Of a stretch of DNA of 64,000 nucleotides, positions 47,586 to 57,843 are shown piece after piece. Source of the stretch: Arenibacter algicola. Its GTDB lineage: Bacteria > Bacteroidota > Bacteroidia > Flavobacteriales > Flavobacteriaceae. Below the pieces are notes generated by a model. The model was not told the DNA's origin. It did no database searches and saw only the letters and a program-made list of their open reading frames with translations. Numbering within the stretch: position 1 is the first letter of the stretch; each line of letters begins with the position of its first letter. A program made the position numbers and the translations under genes. The stretch lies in assembly GCF_018860365.1 (NCBI RefSeq), contig NZ_JAHKPO010000003.1, forward strand, positions 620,001 through 684,000, read 5' to 3'.

Positions 47586-49829
47586 ATGCGAGAAACAATA
47601 GTCAAAATGATTCTTTGGTATAAATATGTAACTATTACAACAAGTGTTTGTGTATTCCTTATTTCATGTAGTGAAAAGGTGCGAGACAAAGATTGGAGTG
47701 TTTATGGAGGGGATAAAGAACAAATAAAATATTCCCAATTAAATCAAATTGATACTAGTAATGTTAAAAACTTAAAAGTAGCATGGACTTATAAAACGCT
47801 AGATGCTGATGCATCTAGTCAAATACAGGTAAACCCGATCATTGTTGACAATATACTTTACGGTGTTTCACCTCAATTGAAGCTTTTTGCAATAGATGCC
47901 GCAACAGGAAAAGAGAAATGGGTTTTTAATCCATCAAAATTTGATGAAAGTTTAAATCTTCCTGATACTCTGGCAAACCGATCTGGAGGTCACTTAAACT
48001 ACGGAATCAATGCATGCCGGGGAGTTACTATGTATAAAGGTAAGAATGATGAAAGCAGGATTTTTTATACAGTAGCCTCCTTTCTGTATTGTATAAACGC
48101 TTATACAGGGAAACCCATGTTATCTTTTGGGAAAAACGGGAGGCTGTCCCTATACGACCATCTGGAATCAAATAGGGATATCCAAAATCTACGTGTTACA
48201 TCAACAACACCAGGTATTATTTATAACGACTTGATAATTGTCGGTACAAGCCTTTCCGAAGGCGAAGAAGCCGCGCCAGGGCATATTAGAGCGTATAATT
48301 TACATACGGGCGATCCTGTGTGGATTTTCCACACGGTACCAAAACCTGGTGAGGAAGGCCATGAAACATGGGAAGATACTGAAGCTTACAAATATGTTGG
48401 TGGCGCAAACGCATGGGGTGGTTTCAGCTTGGATGAAGAAAGGGGAATCGTGTTTGCTGCAACTGGCACTTCGAATCCAGATTTTTATGGAGGTAAACGT
48501 AAAGGCGATAACCTCTTCGCTAACACTATTTTAGCGCTGGATGCAGCTACAGGTAAAAGAATATGGCATTTTCAAACAATACATCATGATCTTTGGGATT
48601 GGGATTTGCCCACGGCTCCTATTTTAGTGTCTGTTAAAAAGGAAGGAAAGAGGATTGATGCAGTAGTACAAGTTTCAAAACAAGGATTCATATATATGCT
48701 TGATAGAGTAAATGGCGAGCCCGTTTATCCTATAGAAGAAAGAGCAGTTCCGGCAGAAAGTGAGCTTCTAGGCGAACAAGTCTCGCCAACGCAACCGTTT
48801 CCAACATTTTTCGAACCATTTGTGAGGCAGGGTATTACAGAAGCTGATCTTAACAAAAATCTTCCAGATTCATCCTATCAAGATATTAAACGAAGGTTTT
48901 CAACATATAAATCTGGAGAAATATTTACCCCTCCAACTTTAAGAGGAACTGTTACTTTACCAGGCTTTGATGGAGGCGCAAATTGGGGGGGACCCTCGTT
49001 CGATCCAGTTACAGGAACATTATATATTAATGCAGCTGAAATGCCTTGGATAGTGACTATGGAGGAAACTAAGGAAAAAAATGAACTAGCATATACTCAG
49101 AATCAGACTAATTTACAAATAGGGAAGGCCTTATATAGAACTAATTGCGTGGGGTGCCATGGTTCGGAACTAAAAGGCGTGGGGGATTTCCCATCGTTGG
49201 TTTCCCTGAAAAGTAAATATACAGAGATAGAGTTTAAAAGTATACTTACCTATGGAAGAAGAATGATGCCATCTTTCAAATATTTAAGTGAGGAAGAAAA
49301 AACGGCTTTGGGGTCATATATTTTGAACATAGAAACCAAACAAAGTGAAAAATTTACAAAGGTTGCCCAAAAAAAGCATCCCTTTTACAAAGCACCTTAT
49401 AAGCTAAAGGGTATTGAACAATTTCTTTCCAAAGAGGGATATCCGGCAATATCACCTCCATGGGGTACTCTAAGCGCTATAAATTTGAACACAGGAAAAA
49501 TAGTTTGGAAAAATACTTTAGGGGATTATCCTGAATTGAAGGCAAAAGGTATTCATTCTGGAACACCAAATTTTGGCGGATCAGTTGTAACCGCTGGGGG
49601 ATTAATATTTATAGCAGCAACAAGGGATGAGAAATTTCGAGCTTTTAATAATAAAACTGGTGAATTATTATTTGAAACAACATTGCCATACGCCGGTTAC
49701 GCAACTCCCTCAATTTATAGTGTATCTGGGAAACAATATGTAGTCATAGCTTGTGGAGGTGGTAAGATGAAAACTAAGTCAGGAGATGCTTATGTAGCTT
49801 TTACTGTGCCCGACAATATCAGTGAATAA
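47586..49829 (+). CDS. PQQ-dependent dehydrogenase with internal cytochrome c domain
   Basis: About 747 residues; the open frame extends up to 47553, but Met12 (47586) or Met19 gives a better lipoprotein leader (VFLISC). The eight-bladed quinoprotein propeller begins WSVYGGDKEQIKYSQLNQID and has blade motifs such as FAIDAATGKEKWVF and LALDAATGKRIWHF. A haem c domain is inserted before the last blades: CVGCH (Cys532, Cys535, His536 in 47553 numbering) with Met in RRMMPSF as likely sixth ligand. Family members oxidise aldoses or alcohols in the periplasm and pass electrons through the haem. No PQQ biosynthesis gene is seen here. Confidence 0.88.
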   Translation: MRETIVKMILWYKYVTITTSVCVFLISCSEKVRDKDWSVYGGDKEQIKYSQLNQIDTSNVKNLKVAWTYKTLDADASSQIQVNPIIVDNILYGVSPQLKLFAIDAATGKEKWVFNPSKFDESLNLPDTLANRSGGHLNYGINACRGVTMYKGKNDESRIFYTVASFLYCINAYTGKPMLSFGKNGRLSLYDHLESNRDIQNLRVTSTTPGIIYNDLIIVGTSLSEGEEAAPGHIRAYNLHTGDPVWIFHTVPKPGEEGHETWEDTEAYKYVGGANAWGGFSLDEERGIVFAATGTSNPDFYGGKRKGDNLFANTILALDAATGKRIWHFQTIHHDLWDWDLPTAPILVSVKKEGKRIDAVVQVSKQGFIYMLDRVNGEPVYPIEERAVPAESELLGEQVSPTQPFPTFFEPFVRQGITEADLNKNLPDSSYQDIKRRFSTYKSGEIFTPPTLRGTVTLPGFDGGANWGGPSFDPVTGTLYINAAEMPWIVTMEETKEKNELAYTQNQTNLQIGKALYRTNCVGCHGSELKGVGDFPSLVSLKSKYTEIEFKSILTYGRRMMPSFKYLSEEEKTALGSYILNIETKQSEKFTKVAQKKHPFYKAPYKLKGIEQFLSKEGYPAISPPWGTLSAINLNTGKIVWKNTLGDYPELKAKGIHSGTPNFGGSVVTAGGLIFIAATRDEKFRAFNNKTGELLFETTLPYAGYATPSIYSVSGKQYVVIACGGGKMKTKSGDAYVAFTVPDNISE

Positions 49830-49870
49830 TCAAATTTACCTAAAAATTTATTGTTAAAAAATTATTATAT

Positions 49871-51175
49871 ATGAATCAGAGAAAAATAAAAAATTACCGG
49901 TGGGTCATTTTAACCTTATTAGTTACGGCCACCATAATAAATTATCTTGATCGCCAGTTAATTGGGTTACTAAAGCCGATACTTGAGGTTGAATTCGATT
50001 GGTCCGAAACGGATTATGGCTATATAATAATGGCTTTTACAGGTGCCTACGCTATTGGTTTAGTTTCGTGGGGCTGGCTTACGGATAGAATAGGTGCTAA
50101 ATTAGGTTATACCCTTTCTGTTGCATCCTGGAGTATTATGGGAATACTTCATTCACTTGCAAGAAGTACTGTGGGGTTTGGTTTAGCCAGAATTGGTTTA
50201 GGTATTACAGAGGGTGGAAACACCCCTGCAGGTATGAAAACAATAGCTGAATGGTTTCCTAAAAAAGAGCGGGGTTTGGCTGCTGGTATGTTCAATGCAG
50301 GAACGAGTGCGGGGACAATTCTCGCCTTACTTTTAGTGCCATGGATTTTAAGTGTGTATGGCTGGCATGAGGTCTTTATAATTACAGGATCATTGGGATT
50401 TATCTGGCTCATATTTTGGTTGTTCTTTTATGATACCCCCGCTAAGCAAAAACGCTTAACCACCGAAGAATATTCCTTAATTCATGAAGGTCAACCACTT
50501 GAACCAGACGCCAGTCAAGAGGCGAGTTCCACGAGATGGTTAAAACTATTTACCTTCCCTCAAACGTGGGCATTTATTACTGGTAAAATTTTGATTGATC
50601 CAATTTATTGGTTTTTCATGTTCTGGTTGCCTTCTTATTTTTCTTCTATTTTTAACTTGGACATGTCAAAGTTAAGTCTTGAGTTAATAATCATTTATAC
50701 AGCAACTATAATTGGAAGTGTTGGTGGCGGATATTTTTCATCATGGCTAATAAAAAGGGGTTGGTCGACAATAAAGGCAAGGAAAACAGCCCTATTAATT
50801 TTTGCTGTTTTGGCATTAACACTCTTTTTTACACCTTTCGCCACAAACGTATGGATAGTAGTTGGTATTATCAGTTTTGTGTTGGCAGTACACCAGGCTT
50901 GGAGCGCCAATATGTTCACCCTTGTCACTGACATGTTTCCCAAGCAGGCCGTCAGTTCGGTAACAGGTATAGGTGCCATGTCCGGTGCTATAGGAGGAAT
51001 GTTTTTTCCGATCTTGGTTGGTTATGTATTGGACATTTACAAAGAATCTGGAAATTTAGCTGGAGGCTATAGTATATTGTTCTTCGGTTGCGGACTAACT
51101 TATCTAATGGCTTGGATAATTATTCAATTATTAACCCGGAAATCAAGTGTAGTAGAATTAAGTGATTTGACTTGA
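49871..51175 (+). CDS. MFS carrier, hexuronate/aldonate type
   Basis: 434 residues with 12 predicted membrane helices in two halves. Motifs are those of the anion:cation symporter branch (ExuT/GudP/DgoT-like): NYLDRQLIGLLKP in helix 1, WGWLTDRIGAKLG in loop 2-3, RIGLGITEGGNTPAGMKTIAEWFPKKERGLA in helices 4-5 (listed as two adjacent blocks). It is an inner-membrane importer of organic acids such as hexuronates or aldonates. Between the PQQ dehydrogenase and SDR genes, it probably brings periplasmically made sugar acids into the cell. Confidence 0.9.
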   Translation: MNQRKIKNYRWVILTLLVTATIINYLDRQLIGLLKPILEVEFDWSETDYGYIIMAFTGAYAIGLVSWGWLTDRIGAKLGYTLSVASWSIMGILHSLARSTVGFGLARIGLGITEGGNTPAGMKTIAEWFPKKERGLAAGMFNAGTSAGTILALLLVPWILSVYGWHEVFIITGSLGFIWLIFWLFFYDTPAKQKRLTTEEYSLIHEGQPLEPDASQEASSTRWLKLFTFPQTWAFITGKILIDPIYWFFMFWLPSYFSSIFNLDMSKLSLELIIIYTATIIGSVGGGYFSSWLIKRGWSTIKARKTALLIFAVLALTLFFTPFATNVWIVVGIISFVLAVHQAWSANMFTLVTDMFPKQAVSSVTGIGAMSGAIGGMFFPILVGYVLDIYKESGNLAGGYSILFFGCGLTYLMAWIIIQLLTRKSSVVELSDLT

Positions 51176-51199
51176 AAAATAAAAAAAAACGATATATCA

Positions 51200-51946
51200 A
51201 TGGGCAAAGAAATCAGAAATCAAATTGGGATTATTACGGGAGCTGCATCTGGCATAGGCTCAGCAATAGCGCTTAGACTATCTGAAAAGGGAGTAAAATT
51301 AGCGCTATTTGACTGCGATAAAAGCGGGTTGAAAAAGATAAAATCATTATTAAGCACTGAATGTGAGACATATATCGTAGACATTACCGACGAAAAAGAG
51401 GTTGCAAAGTGGATTAATAAAGTAGGAGAACGATTTGGTAAAATTGATATATTGATAAATAGTGCTGGAATTACAGGTGAGACGAATATTAAAAGCCATG
51501 AAGTCAATTCGGATGACCTTCGCCGTGTATTTGAAGTAAATTTTATGGGTTCGTACTATACATCAAAGTATGTGCTGCCCTGGATGCTTAAAAATAATTA
51601 TGGACGGATACTGCACATTGCATCTATTTCAGGCAAAGAGGGAAATGCAGGTATGCTGGCTTATTCTGCGTCCAAGGCTGCTGTAATTGGTATGGCAAAA
51701 GTACAGGGCAAGGAATATGCCGAAAAAGGTATAACGATAAATACGCTTGCTCCTGCTGTTATAAAAACGGCTATGGTGGATGCTTTGCCCAATGAACAAG
51801 TGAATTACATGACAGATAAGATACCCATGAAACGATGTGGTACCTTAACTGAAGTAGCGGATATAGCTACTTTTATTGTTTCCCCTGAATGTAGTTTCAC
51901 ATCGGGTTTCACATTTGACCTTTCTGGAGGAAGAGCTACGTATTAG
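51200..51946 (+). CDS. Short-chain dehydrogenase/reductase
   Basis: 248 residues. TGAASGIG (Thr13-Gly20) for nucleotide binding, NSAG (88-91), catalytic Ser near 142 with Tyr155 and Lys159 in YSASK. Asp in FDCDK at the end of strand 2 predicts NAD preference. It has no signal peptide, so it is cytoplasmic. Close to the classical FabG-like sugar or polyol dehydrogenases; the substrate is likely a sugar acid or keto-acid intermediate. It lies 24 bp after the MFS gene. Confidence 0.88.
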   Translation: MGKEIRNQIGIITGAASGIGSAIALRLSEKGVKLALFDCDKSGLKKIKSLLSTECETYIVDITDEKEVAKWINKVGERFGKIDILINSAGITGETNIKSHEVNSDDLRRVFEVNFMGSYYTSKYVLPWMLKNNYGRILHIASISGKEGNAGMLAYSASKAAVIGMAKVQGKEYAEKGITINTLAPAVIKTAMVDALPNEQVNYMTDKIPMKRCGTLTEVADIATFIVSPECSFTSGFTFDLSGGRATY

Positions 51947-52007
51947 TTTCACATTTATTCATAAAGTATGGTTAAATATATTTTACAAAATTAAAATTCT
52001 TATAATT

Positions 52008-52778
52008 ATGATTTGGGATCAACTCACAACGAAACAGTTAGCGAAGCTGAATAGAAATATTCCGGTTCTGCTTAATATAGCGGCTACTGAGCAGCATGGC
52101 CCTCACCTTCCATTAGCAACGGATAGAATTATCGGTGAACATTTTGCAGCTTTGCTTAATAAAGAAATGAATGATAATATTTTAATACTCCCTTCAGTTC
52201 AGGTGGGATGTTCGGATCATCATATGGGGTTTGTAGGAAGCTTAAGTTTAAGCCATTGTACGTTTTCTGCGGTTGTAAAAGATATAATCACATCAGTTTT
52301 AAAACATGGATTCCGAAAAATTATACTTCTAAATAGTCATGGAGGCAACCAAGGTATAATGCAGGTGATTACAGAAGAACTTGGGTATGCAAACCCGAAC
52401 GCAAACATCATAGGAATAACCTGGTGGAATCTTGTCAAAGATGAACTAAGAAATATAACAGAAACAGGTCCTGGTGGTACAGGCCATGCTTGTGAATTTG
52501 AGACATCCCTTTTATTAGTAATAGCCCCAGATTTAGTGGGTAAAACCCAAATAGAAAATGGAGCTAATGTTGCTACCTTTGATTGGGCTGAGGGAGATAT
52601 GTTGCACGCTGGTAAGGCCTCTTATTATCGCACTATGAAATCAATGACTTCAAATGGTGTATTTGGTGACCCGACTTTGGCTTCGGCTGAAAAAGGTGTC
52701 AAAATATCGGAATGCGTTATCTTAGCTTTAAAGCAATTAGCGATGGATGTTTATAAAATGGAAGGAAATTCTTACTGA
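52008..52778 (+). CDS. Creatininase-family amidohydrolase
   Basis: 256 residues from ATG 52008; the frame is open further upstream but overlaps the SDR end. Metal-site motifs of the family are present: TEQHGPHLPLATD (Glu28, His30, Asp39), NSHGGNQG, and TGHACEFETS (Glu). Members hydrolyse cyclic amides (creatinine) and cyclic formamides, and act in uncertain roles in sugar catabolism. No leader, cytoplasmic. In this operon a cyclic amide or lactone of an (amino) sugar acid is a guess. Confidence 0.88.
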   Translation: MIWDQLTTKQLAKLNRNIPVLLNIAATEQHGPHLPLATDRIIGEHFAALLNKEMNDNILILPSVQVGCSDHHMGFVGSLSLSHCTFSAVVKDIITSVLKHGFRKIILLNSHGGNQGIMQVITEELGYANPNANIIGITWWNLVKDELRNITETGPGGTGHACEFETSLLLVIAPDLVGKTQIENGANVATFDWAEGDMLHAGKASYYRTMKSMTSNGVFGDPTLASAEKGVKISECVILALKQLAMDVYKMEGNSY

Positions 52779-53160
52779 TAATTATTGGATGGAATAGGAT
52801 TTTAAGCTTGGTTTCTCTGGTTCTGTTCGGGCTATTTAAAGGTAGCAGTAAAATACTTTGTCGAGAAGGTAGTGAGCGGTGCATTTGGACGAAATATTCA
52901 AACAAGATAATCGTTGTGATCGAGTAAAATAATAAAATTTTAATGAGAAATCATTAAATAAGTCAAAATCGTTTTGGGAAGAATGATATGGTGGCCGAAG
53001 GAGAATCGCTTGTTTATTGTTTTCTGATATTCAAAAAAGCAATTAGAATATAGAAGGTCATCTTAATATATATGTTTATTTGCCGGATATAAGTAAAGAA
53101 GTCTTGTTTGGTACAGAAAGATTTGGCTAGGATGAAGTTTATTAATTTATAAATAATGTT
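52779..53160. other. 382-bp spacer
   Basis: No operator or terminator recognised. Plus-strand translation around 52980-53150 has scattered protein-like stretches (for example KNDMVAEGESLVYCFL) with stops, which may be gene debris; I cannot assign it. Confidence 0.35.
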
Positions 53161-54372
53161 ATGAAACGGAGAGACATCTTTAAAATATTACCGGCCTTGC
53201 CTCTTTTAGGAGGCTTGACTGCACATGCAATTCCTCTAGAAGCAAATCTAGTTTCTTCCTTCTCGAAACAGGACTTAATCAAAGATCTAGGTCTGCGTCC
53301 GTTTATAAATGCTGCAGGCAACTATACCTTTATGACTGGGTCAATAATGCCTGAAGATGTGATGGAAGCTATTAAGGTTTCTTCTAGTAAATATTTGATG
53401 CTAGATGAGGTACAAGATAAAGTGGGTGATAGAATTGCCTCTTTGTGTCGCGCAGAGGCAGCGACGGTGACTGCAGGGTGTTGGTCGGCGATGGTGCTAG
53501 GTATGGCAGGAGTATTAACAGGAATGGATAGTAGTAAAGTAGGACTTTTGCCTCATTTGGAAGGAACCGATATGAAATCAGAGGTCATCCTTCAAAAGAG
53601 TCATTCCGAAGTGGAACTTGCGCTTAAACAGGCTGGGGCAAAACTTATCCTGGTAGAAACAAGGAAGGAACTGGAGGATGCAATCAATGAAAGAACGGCC
53701 ATGTTGTATTTTCTTAACAAGAAAAGCCCGAAAGGGCTAATTAAAGATGAAGAATGGGTTGCGATTGGGCAGAAATATAATTTGCCAACTATGATAAATA
53801 TAGCAGCCGATGTGCCTCCGGTTGAAAATCTTTGGAAGTTTAACGATATGGGATTTGACTTAGTAGTTATTTCTGGGGGAAAAGCCATGTGTGGACCGCA
53901 AAGTACAGGGATACTGATGGGGAGGAAAGATTTAATTGCCGCAGCACGTTTGAGTGCGAACCCAAGAGGCGGAGTAGGTCGGGGCCAAAAGGTAAATAAG
54001 GAAGAAATTCTGGGAATGTATGTTGCTCTTGATCGATTTATCCATCTCGATCATGCCAAACAATGGGCGCAGTGGGAGGATGCAATAGCCTATATTGATT
54101 ACCAGATCAAATCCATTAATGGGGTCACGACAGAGGTAGTGATACCTCCAACGGACAATAATATGCCTTTCTTAAAAGTTTCCTGGGATCCGCACAAAAT
54201 AGATTTAACCAGCGCTCAAATGGATGAGAACCTTACTCTTGGTACGCCATCTATTAAAGTAATATCGTGGGAGTTGGAAAACCATATACGGATAGGAGTG
54301 CATACTCTTTTTAAAGGGGAAGAAAAAGAGGTAGCCAAGCGTGTAAAGGAAGAATTGTTGAAAGCTTCTTAA
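53161..54372 (+). CDS. SelA-like PLP-dependent enzyme
   Basis: 403 residues. The N-terminus (MKRRDIFKILPALPLLGG) looks like a Tat or Sec leader, unexpected for a PLP enzyme. The fold-type I core resembles the SelA/aminotransferase V-like family of D-glucosaminate-6-phosphate ammonia lyases: LRPFINAAGNYTFMTGS, EAATVTAGCWSAM, DLVVISGGKAMCGPQSTG with PLP Lys241, and NPRGGVGRGQKV. If exported, it may process an amino sugar acid; a cytoplasmic form from a later start cannot be excluded. Confidence 0.78.
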   Translation: MKRRDIFKILPALPLLGGLTAHAIPLEANLVSSFSKQDLIKDLGLRPFINAAGNYTFMTGSIMPEDVMEAIKVSSSKYLMLDEVQDKVGDRIASLCRAEAATVTAGCWSAMVLGMAGVLTGMDSSKVGLLPHLEGTDMKSEVILQKSHSEVELALKQAGAKLILVETRKELEDAINERTAMLYFLNKKSPKGLIKDEEWVAIGQKYNLPTMINIAADVPPVENLWKFNDMGFDLVVISGGKAMCGPQSTGILMGRKDLIAAARLSANPRGGVGRGQKVNKEEILGMYVALDRFIHLDHAKQWAQWEDAIAYIDYQIKSINGVTTEVVIPPTDNNMPFLKVSWDPHKIDLTSAQMDENLTLGTPSIKVISWELENHIRIGVHTLFKGEEKEVAKRVKEELLKAS

Positions 54373-54398
54373 AAAAATGATCAAGGAGAATTAATTTC

Positions 54399-54656
54399 TT
54401 ATTCTAAAATTCTTTCTGCTGTTGGACATTTTTTTAGGCTATATTTTATTACCATCTTTAAGAGGCGGACACCTAATCGATTCGAGCTCAGCCTAAATGC
54501 CGTAGCCGGGATATGGGAAATCTTATCCAGTGCTTTTACGAGGAAGTTAGGTCTAGAGGGTCTCGTAAAATTGCTATAAATCATAACTATTAAAGACTCC
54601 TGATGGTCGGCAACATTAAAATATGAAAAACCTATGATGAATTTAGGACTACGCAA
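54399..54656 (-). CDS. Hypothetical ORF, possibly a remnant
   Basis: 85 codons from a TTG, convergent with the PLP gene (26 bp apart). It is basic and helical with no signal or recognised motif. Composition is protein-like (SRPNFLVKALDKISHIPATA), but without homologues to hand I cannot tell a small gene from the end of a lost one. The rest of the 54373-54881 gap is empty. Confidence 0.3.
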   Translation of the reverse strand: MRSPKFIIGFSYFNVADHQESLIVMIYSNFTRPSRPNFLVKALDKISHIPATAFRLSSNRLGVRLLKMVIKYSLKKCPTAERILE

Positions 54657-54881
54657 GAATCATTATTTGCTAAATTACTTTTTAAAATAGTTGACTAGTA
54701 AAAAATAATTTTATAATCATCCTGAAACATCATTATATGAAATAGAACTAAACTTTTAGGCAGGTTTTGTAGGAACTTTTTATAGTCATACATCTGTTCA
54801 AGATCTTTAAAGGCAATTAGTTTCCGAAGCTTTTTGATTGTTTTAAATAGTGCACAATTTGGATTGAAATTAAGTCCTTCT

Positions 54882-57824
54882 TTAATACTTTACAAGAGGC
54901 TTACCTTCGCTTATACAGGTAACCTGTACACGAGGATTTACTTCTTTTGGCCCATCACAATTGAACGATACCTTATTTTTTCCTGACTTGAGCAGTACAC
55001 TTCCTATGGGCACAACATCTCTGAGAAATTCTCCTTTTGGTCCATATAATTTGCAATCCTTAGCAGACTTGTATTCTAGGTACATTCCAGATTCCATGCT
55101 TACGGGAAAAACAATTTGTTCTCCTCCAATAGTTATGGAAGGGTTTCTGATAGTGGTAGAAACTAACGGTATAGCTTTTATTGGCCCAATCATGACATTT
55201 ACTTTTATTCCGATTGGTAGGTTGTTGTACCATATTTGCAGTTTATCTATTTTATTAAACGATACCACATTCCGATAAGTATTGTAAACATAAGAACCCG
55301 GGTTAGAGTAAGAAGGGAGCGGCCAGATGTATTTGCTGAATTCAGAAGATTCAATTTCGATTAATTCAAAATATTTCCATCCTAAAAAGTCGATTTTGAT
55401 AAAATGGTCGCCCCAGGCACCATGTGAAATATTATAGGGACTTTCCAGTCTTAAATTAAGTAATTGTCCGTTTCCGTCACCTTTTACCCAGACGCCAAGA
55501 CCCTGATTTTTTTCAAGATTGAGTATCGGATCAAACTTTTTTTCCATTTTTTTCCATGATGCGTCCTGTGGTGAATCACCGTTGCTGGTAGCATGAAAAC
55601 TGACAGAAGGTAATCCTGAAGTTGTTTTTTCCGAAGATGTGGCCAATCCGCCCGAAACGCCATTTGCCGCTTCCTGTGTAAAATCCATGGGCATGGTGAA
55701 ATCAGTCAGTGTTACATTGGAGGGGTCATCAAAAGCCTTTACTGACATCAATGGTTCGATCCGTAGTTTTACATGTTGGGTACCATATTCATTAAGTACC
55801 GTCCAGTTGGCAGATTGGTGTGAGAGCCCTGCTACTTTGTGCTTATGATATGTAGCGGGGCGAAAATTCCAATTTTCATCCTCATCTTGAAAAAGTGTAA
55901 ATTCTTTACCTGTTTCACGGAGTTGTTTACGTATAGATTCGTCAAAATAATCCGATTGGCGTAAATTTTCATACTGCCGAATTATACTGTTCAACCTTTG
56001 GAAAGCAGGTATTTCTTCTAGGGTTTTTTGATCGAAACCACCTATCATGGAAAGCCCAGCATTATTCCCAATCATTTTTGCTCCCAGATACTCTATGTCA
56101 TCTGGAAAAGTGGGTTCAACTTGGGGTGGATTCCAGCTTTGATGTGCCCACCAGCCAAGTTCGAGGGGAAGCAGAAGCCCGCCATTTTTGGAAGCAGCTA
56201 ACTTATTGATTTGAGCCGTGTTACCTCTCCATAGGCTATGCTTATTACGTCTGTCCTTCATCGATGCCAGATGAATATCAATGAACCGCTTATATCCCCT
56301 AGTTGGACGATCCCAAGCCTGCCAGCTAGAACGGTAATGCCACCAGTGATGGGTCATTGTACTCATCCACATTCTTACAGGCCGCTTTAAATGCTTTGCA
56401 ACTTCCAGGACGAATTTCCCTCCATAGTACCAAGAATTTTCTTGGCCGGCCACTAGATCGCTTCCATCTATTGCATCAAAATAGATACCGTCAAAATCAA
56501 CCTGATCTACAATTTCGGCGGTTCGTTTGGCAATTTCAGTAAACAGAGGAGTGTCTGGCCCAGGTAGAAAAAGACCAAACAATTCACGGAGATGATAAGC
56601 CTTTTCACCGGGCATGTAACTGGATGTTGTTGTCCCATGCATTCCTCGCTTACAGCCAGTAAACTTATAAGGCGGTGTTTTGGTAACTCCACTAAATTCA
56701 ATAAGCTCTTTGCCTATCCTGATAGTGCGGCTATTCCTTACAGCAAAACCTGTTGTCATCGTGATATCTGCTGTGGATTCCTTTATGGTAATTTCCGTTC
56801 CTTTGGTATTAATTGGTTCTTCTAATGTAAATTGGTTGAAATAGCCAAGGTCTTCCCGCGGAACCGGTGTTACGTAGCGTGATTGCTTGTCTATAAAAAA
56901 AGCGTAGGTATGAAAAATGGAAGATATGCCCTCATCATGCAATTGCTTATTTATCTGTTTGAAATTATCCCAACCGCCGGGCCATTTTATAGAATCCAAT
57001 TCAAACCCTCCAAACTTAAAAAATTTTTGGCCTCCATGGTTATATATTTGATTGAACCCAAGGTCTTTACACATTTGTACCCACTCTGGCACTGTTTCTT
57101 TAGTTAGGGTTCCAAAATTCATTAAGTAGGACCCATAGTTCTCTTTTGAAAGCTTTGCCCATGCGCCACCCTTAGAAGATAAGGGAAGGTCCTCTGCATT
57201 GCTCATAACATTACGGATTGCGGGCAATATTTCTTTTTGGGGAACGCCTAACATGGTCACCTCGGACTTTTCAATTCCAAAACGCTGGTATGACGTAGCT
57301 TTTAAGTGAGTTTGTAAAGCCGGCAGCTGAAAAACATGGGTGCGAAGGTTCATGGATAGTACACAGGCAGCGAATTGATCGGAGGGCAGTCCTTCTATGG
57401 TCAGGGGAACGTTGATAAATGTAAAGTTTTCAACTTCGCTCTTCATTGCAATGACGGTGAAAACAATATGGTCTTCAGCTATGGTGAGCCTAAGGTCTGC
57501 CGTGATGGAGGGATCCCCGAACTCGTAATGTAGCAAACCATTATCCAAGGTGGCCTTTGTAACTTGAATCTCTTTTCCTTCTTTCATGACCGATGCGGAA
57601 AAGGAATGTTCTTCCATATCAAGATAATCAATACCGTTTATTTTATCTGTAAAATAAAGGTTTTTGCCGGTCGAGCCGATTCCATATTTGAAACTATTAT
57701 TCTCGATTATGATGTTCTCATCTGGGATCTGGCAGGAAGCAAACTGAATAAATAGTAAAAAAAGCATTGTCAGCCTAGAGGTAGCTGTTATAGAGTACAT
57801 TCTTAAGAGTATCATGAATAACAT
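54882..57824 (-). CDS. Large secreted TIM-barrel glycosidase-like protein
   Basis: 980 residues; Met9 (57800) gives a tidy lipoprotein leader with lipobox FASC. N-terminal beta domain (about 40-235), TIM barrel (about 240-640) and C-terminal beta-sandwich modules (about 690-980). Barrel phrases: GFNQIYNHGGQ, WPGGWDNFKQINKQLHDEG, and VDFDGIYFDAIDGSD with a candidate catalytic Asp. This resembles clan GH-D-type or unclassified Bacteroidota GHs; no exact family can be named. It is driven by site 7, whose repeat lies 20-30 bp before the start. Confidence 0.6.
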   Translation of the reverse strand: MLFMILLRMYSITATSRLTMLFLLFIQFASCQIPDENIIIENNSFKYGIGSTGKNLYFTDKINGIDYLDMEEHSFSASVMKEGKEIQVTKATLDNGLLHYEFGDPSITADLRLTIAEDHIVFTVIAMKSEVENFTFINVPLTIEGLPSDQFAACVLSMNLRTHVFQLPALQTHLKATSYQRFGIEKSEVTMLGVPQKEILPAIRNVMSNAEDLPLSSKGGAWAKLSKENYGSYLMNFGTLTKETVPEWVQMCKDLGFNQIYNHGGQKFFKFGGFELDSIKWPGGWDNFKQINKQLHDEGISSIFHTYAFFIDKQSRYVTPVPREDLGYFNQFTLEEPINTKGTEITIKESTADITMTTGFAVRNSRTIRIGKELIEFSGVTKTPPYKFTGCKRGMHGTTTSSYMPGEKAYHLRELFGLFLPGPDTPLFTEIAKRTAEIVDQVDFDGIYFDAIDGSDLVAGQENSWYYGGKFVLEVAKHLKRPVRMWMSTMTHHWWHYRSSWQAWDRPTRGYKRFIDIHLASMKDRRNKHSLWRGNTAQINKLAASKNGGLLLPLELGWWAHQSWNPPQVEPTFPDDIEYLGAKMIGNNAGLSMIGGFDQKTLEEIPAFQRLNSIIRQYENLRQSDYFDESIRKQLRETGKEFTLFQDEDENWNFRPATYHKHKVAGLSHQSANWTVLNEYGTQHVKLRIEPLMSVKAFDDPSNVTLTDFTMPMDFTQEAANGVSGGLATSSEKTTSGLPSVSFHATSNGDSPQDASWKKMEKKFDPILNLEKNQGLGVWVKGDGNGQLLNLRLESPYNISHGAWGDHFIKIDFLGWKYFELIEIESSEFSKYIWPLPSYSNPGSYVYNTYRNVVSFNKIDKLQIWYNNLPIGIKVNVMIGPIKAIPLVSTTIRNPSITIGGEQIVFPVSMESGMYLEYKSAKDCKLYGPKGEFLRDVVPIGSVLLKSGKNKVSFNCDGPKEVNPRVQVTCISEGKPLVKY

Positions 57825-57843
57825 GTAAAATTTTAAATCATGC

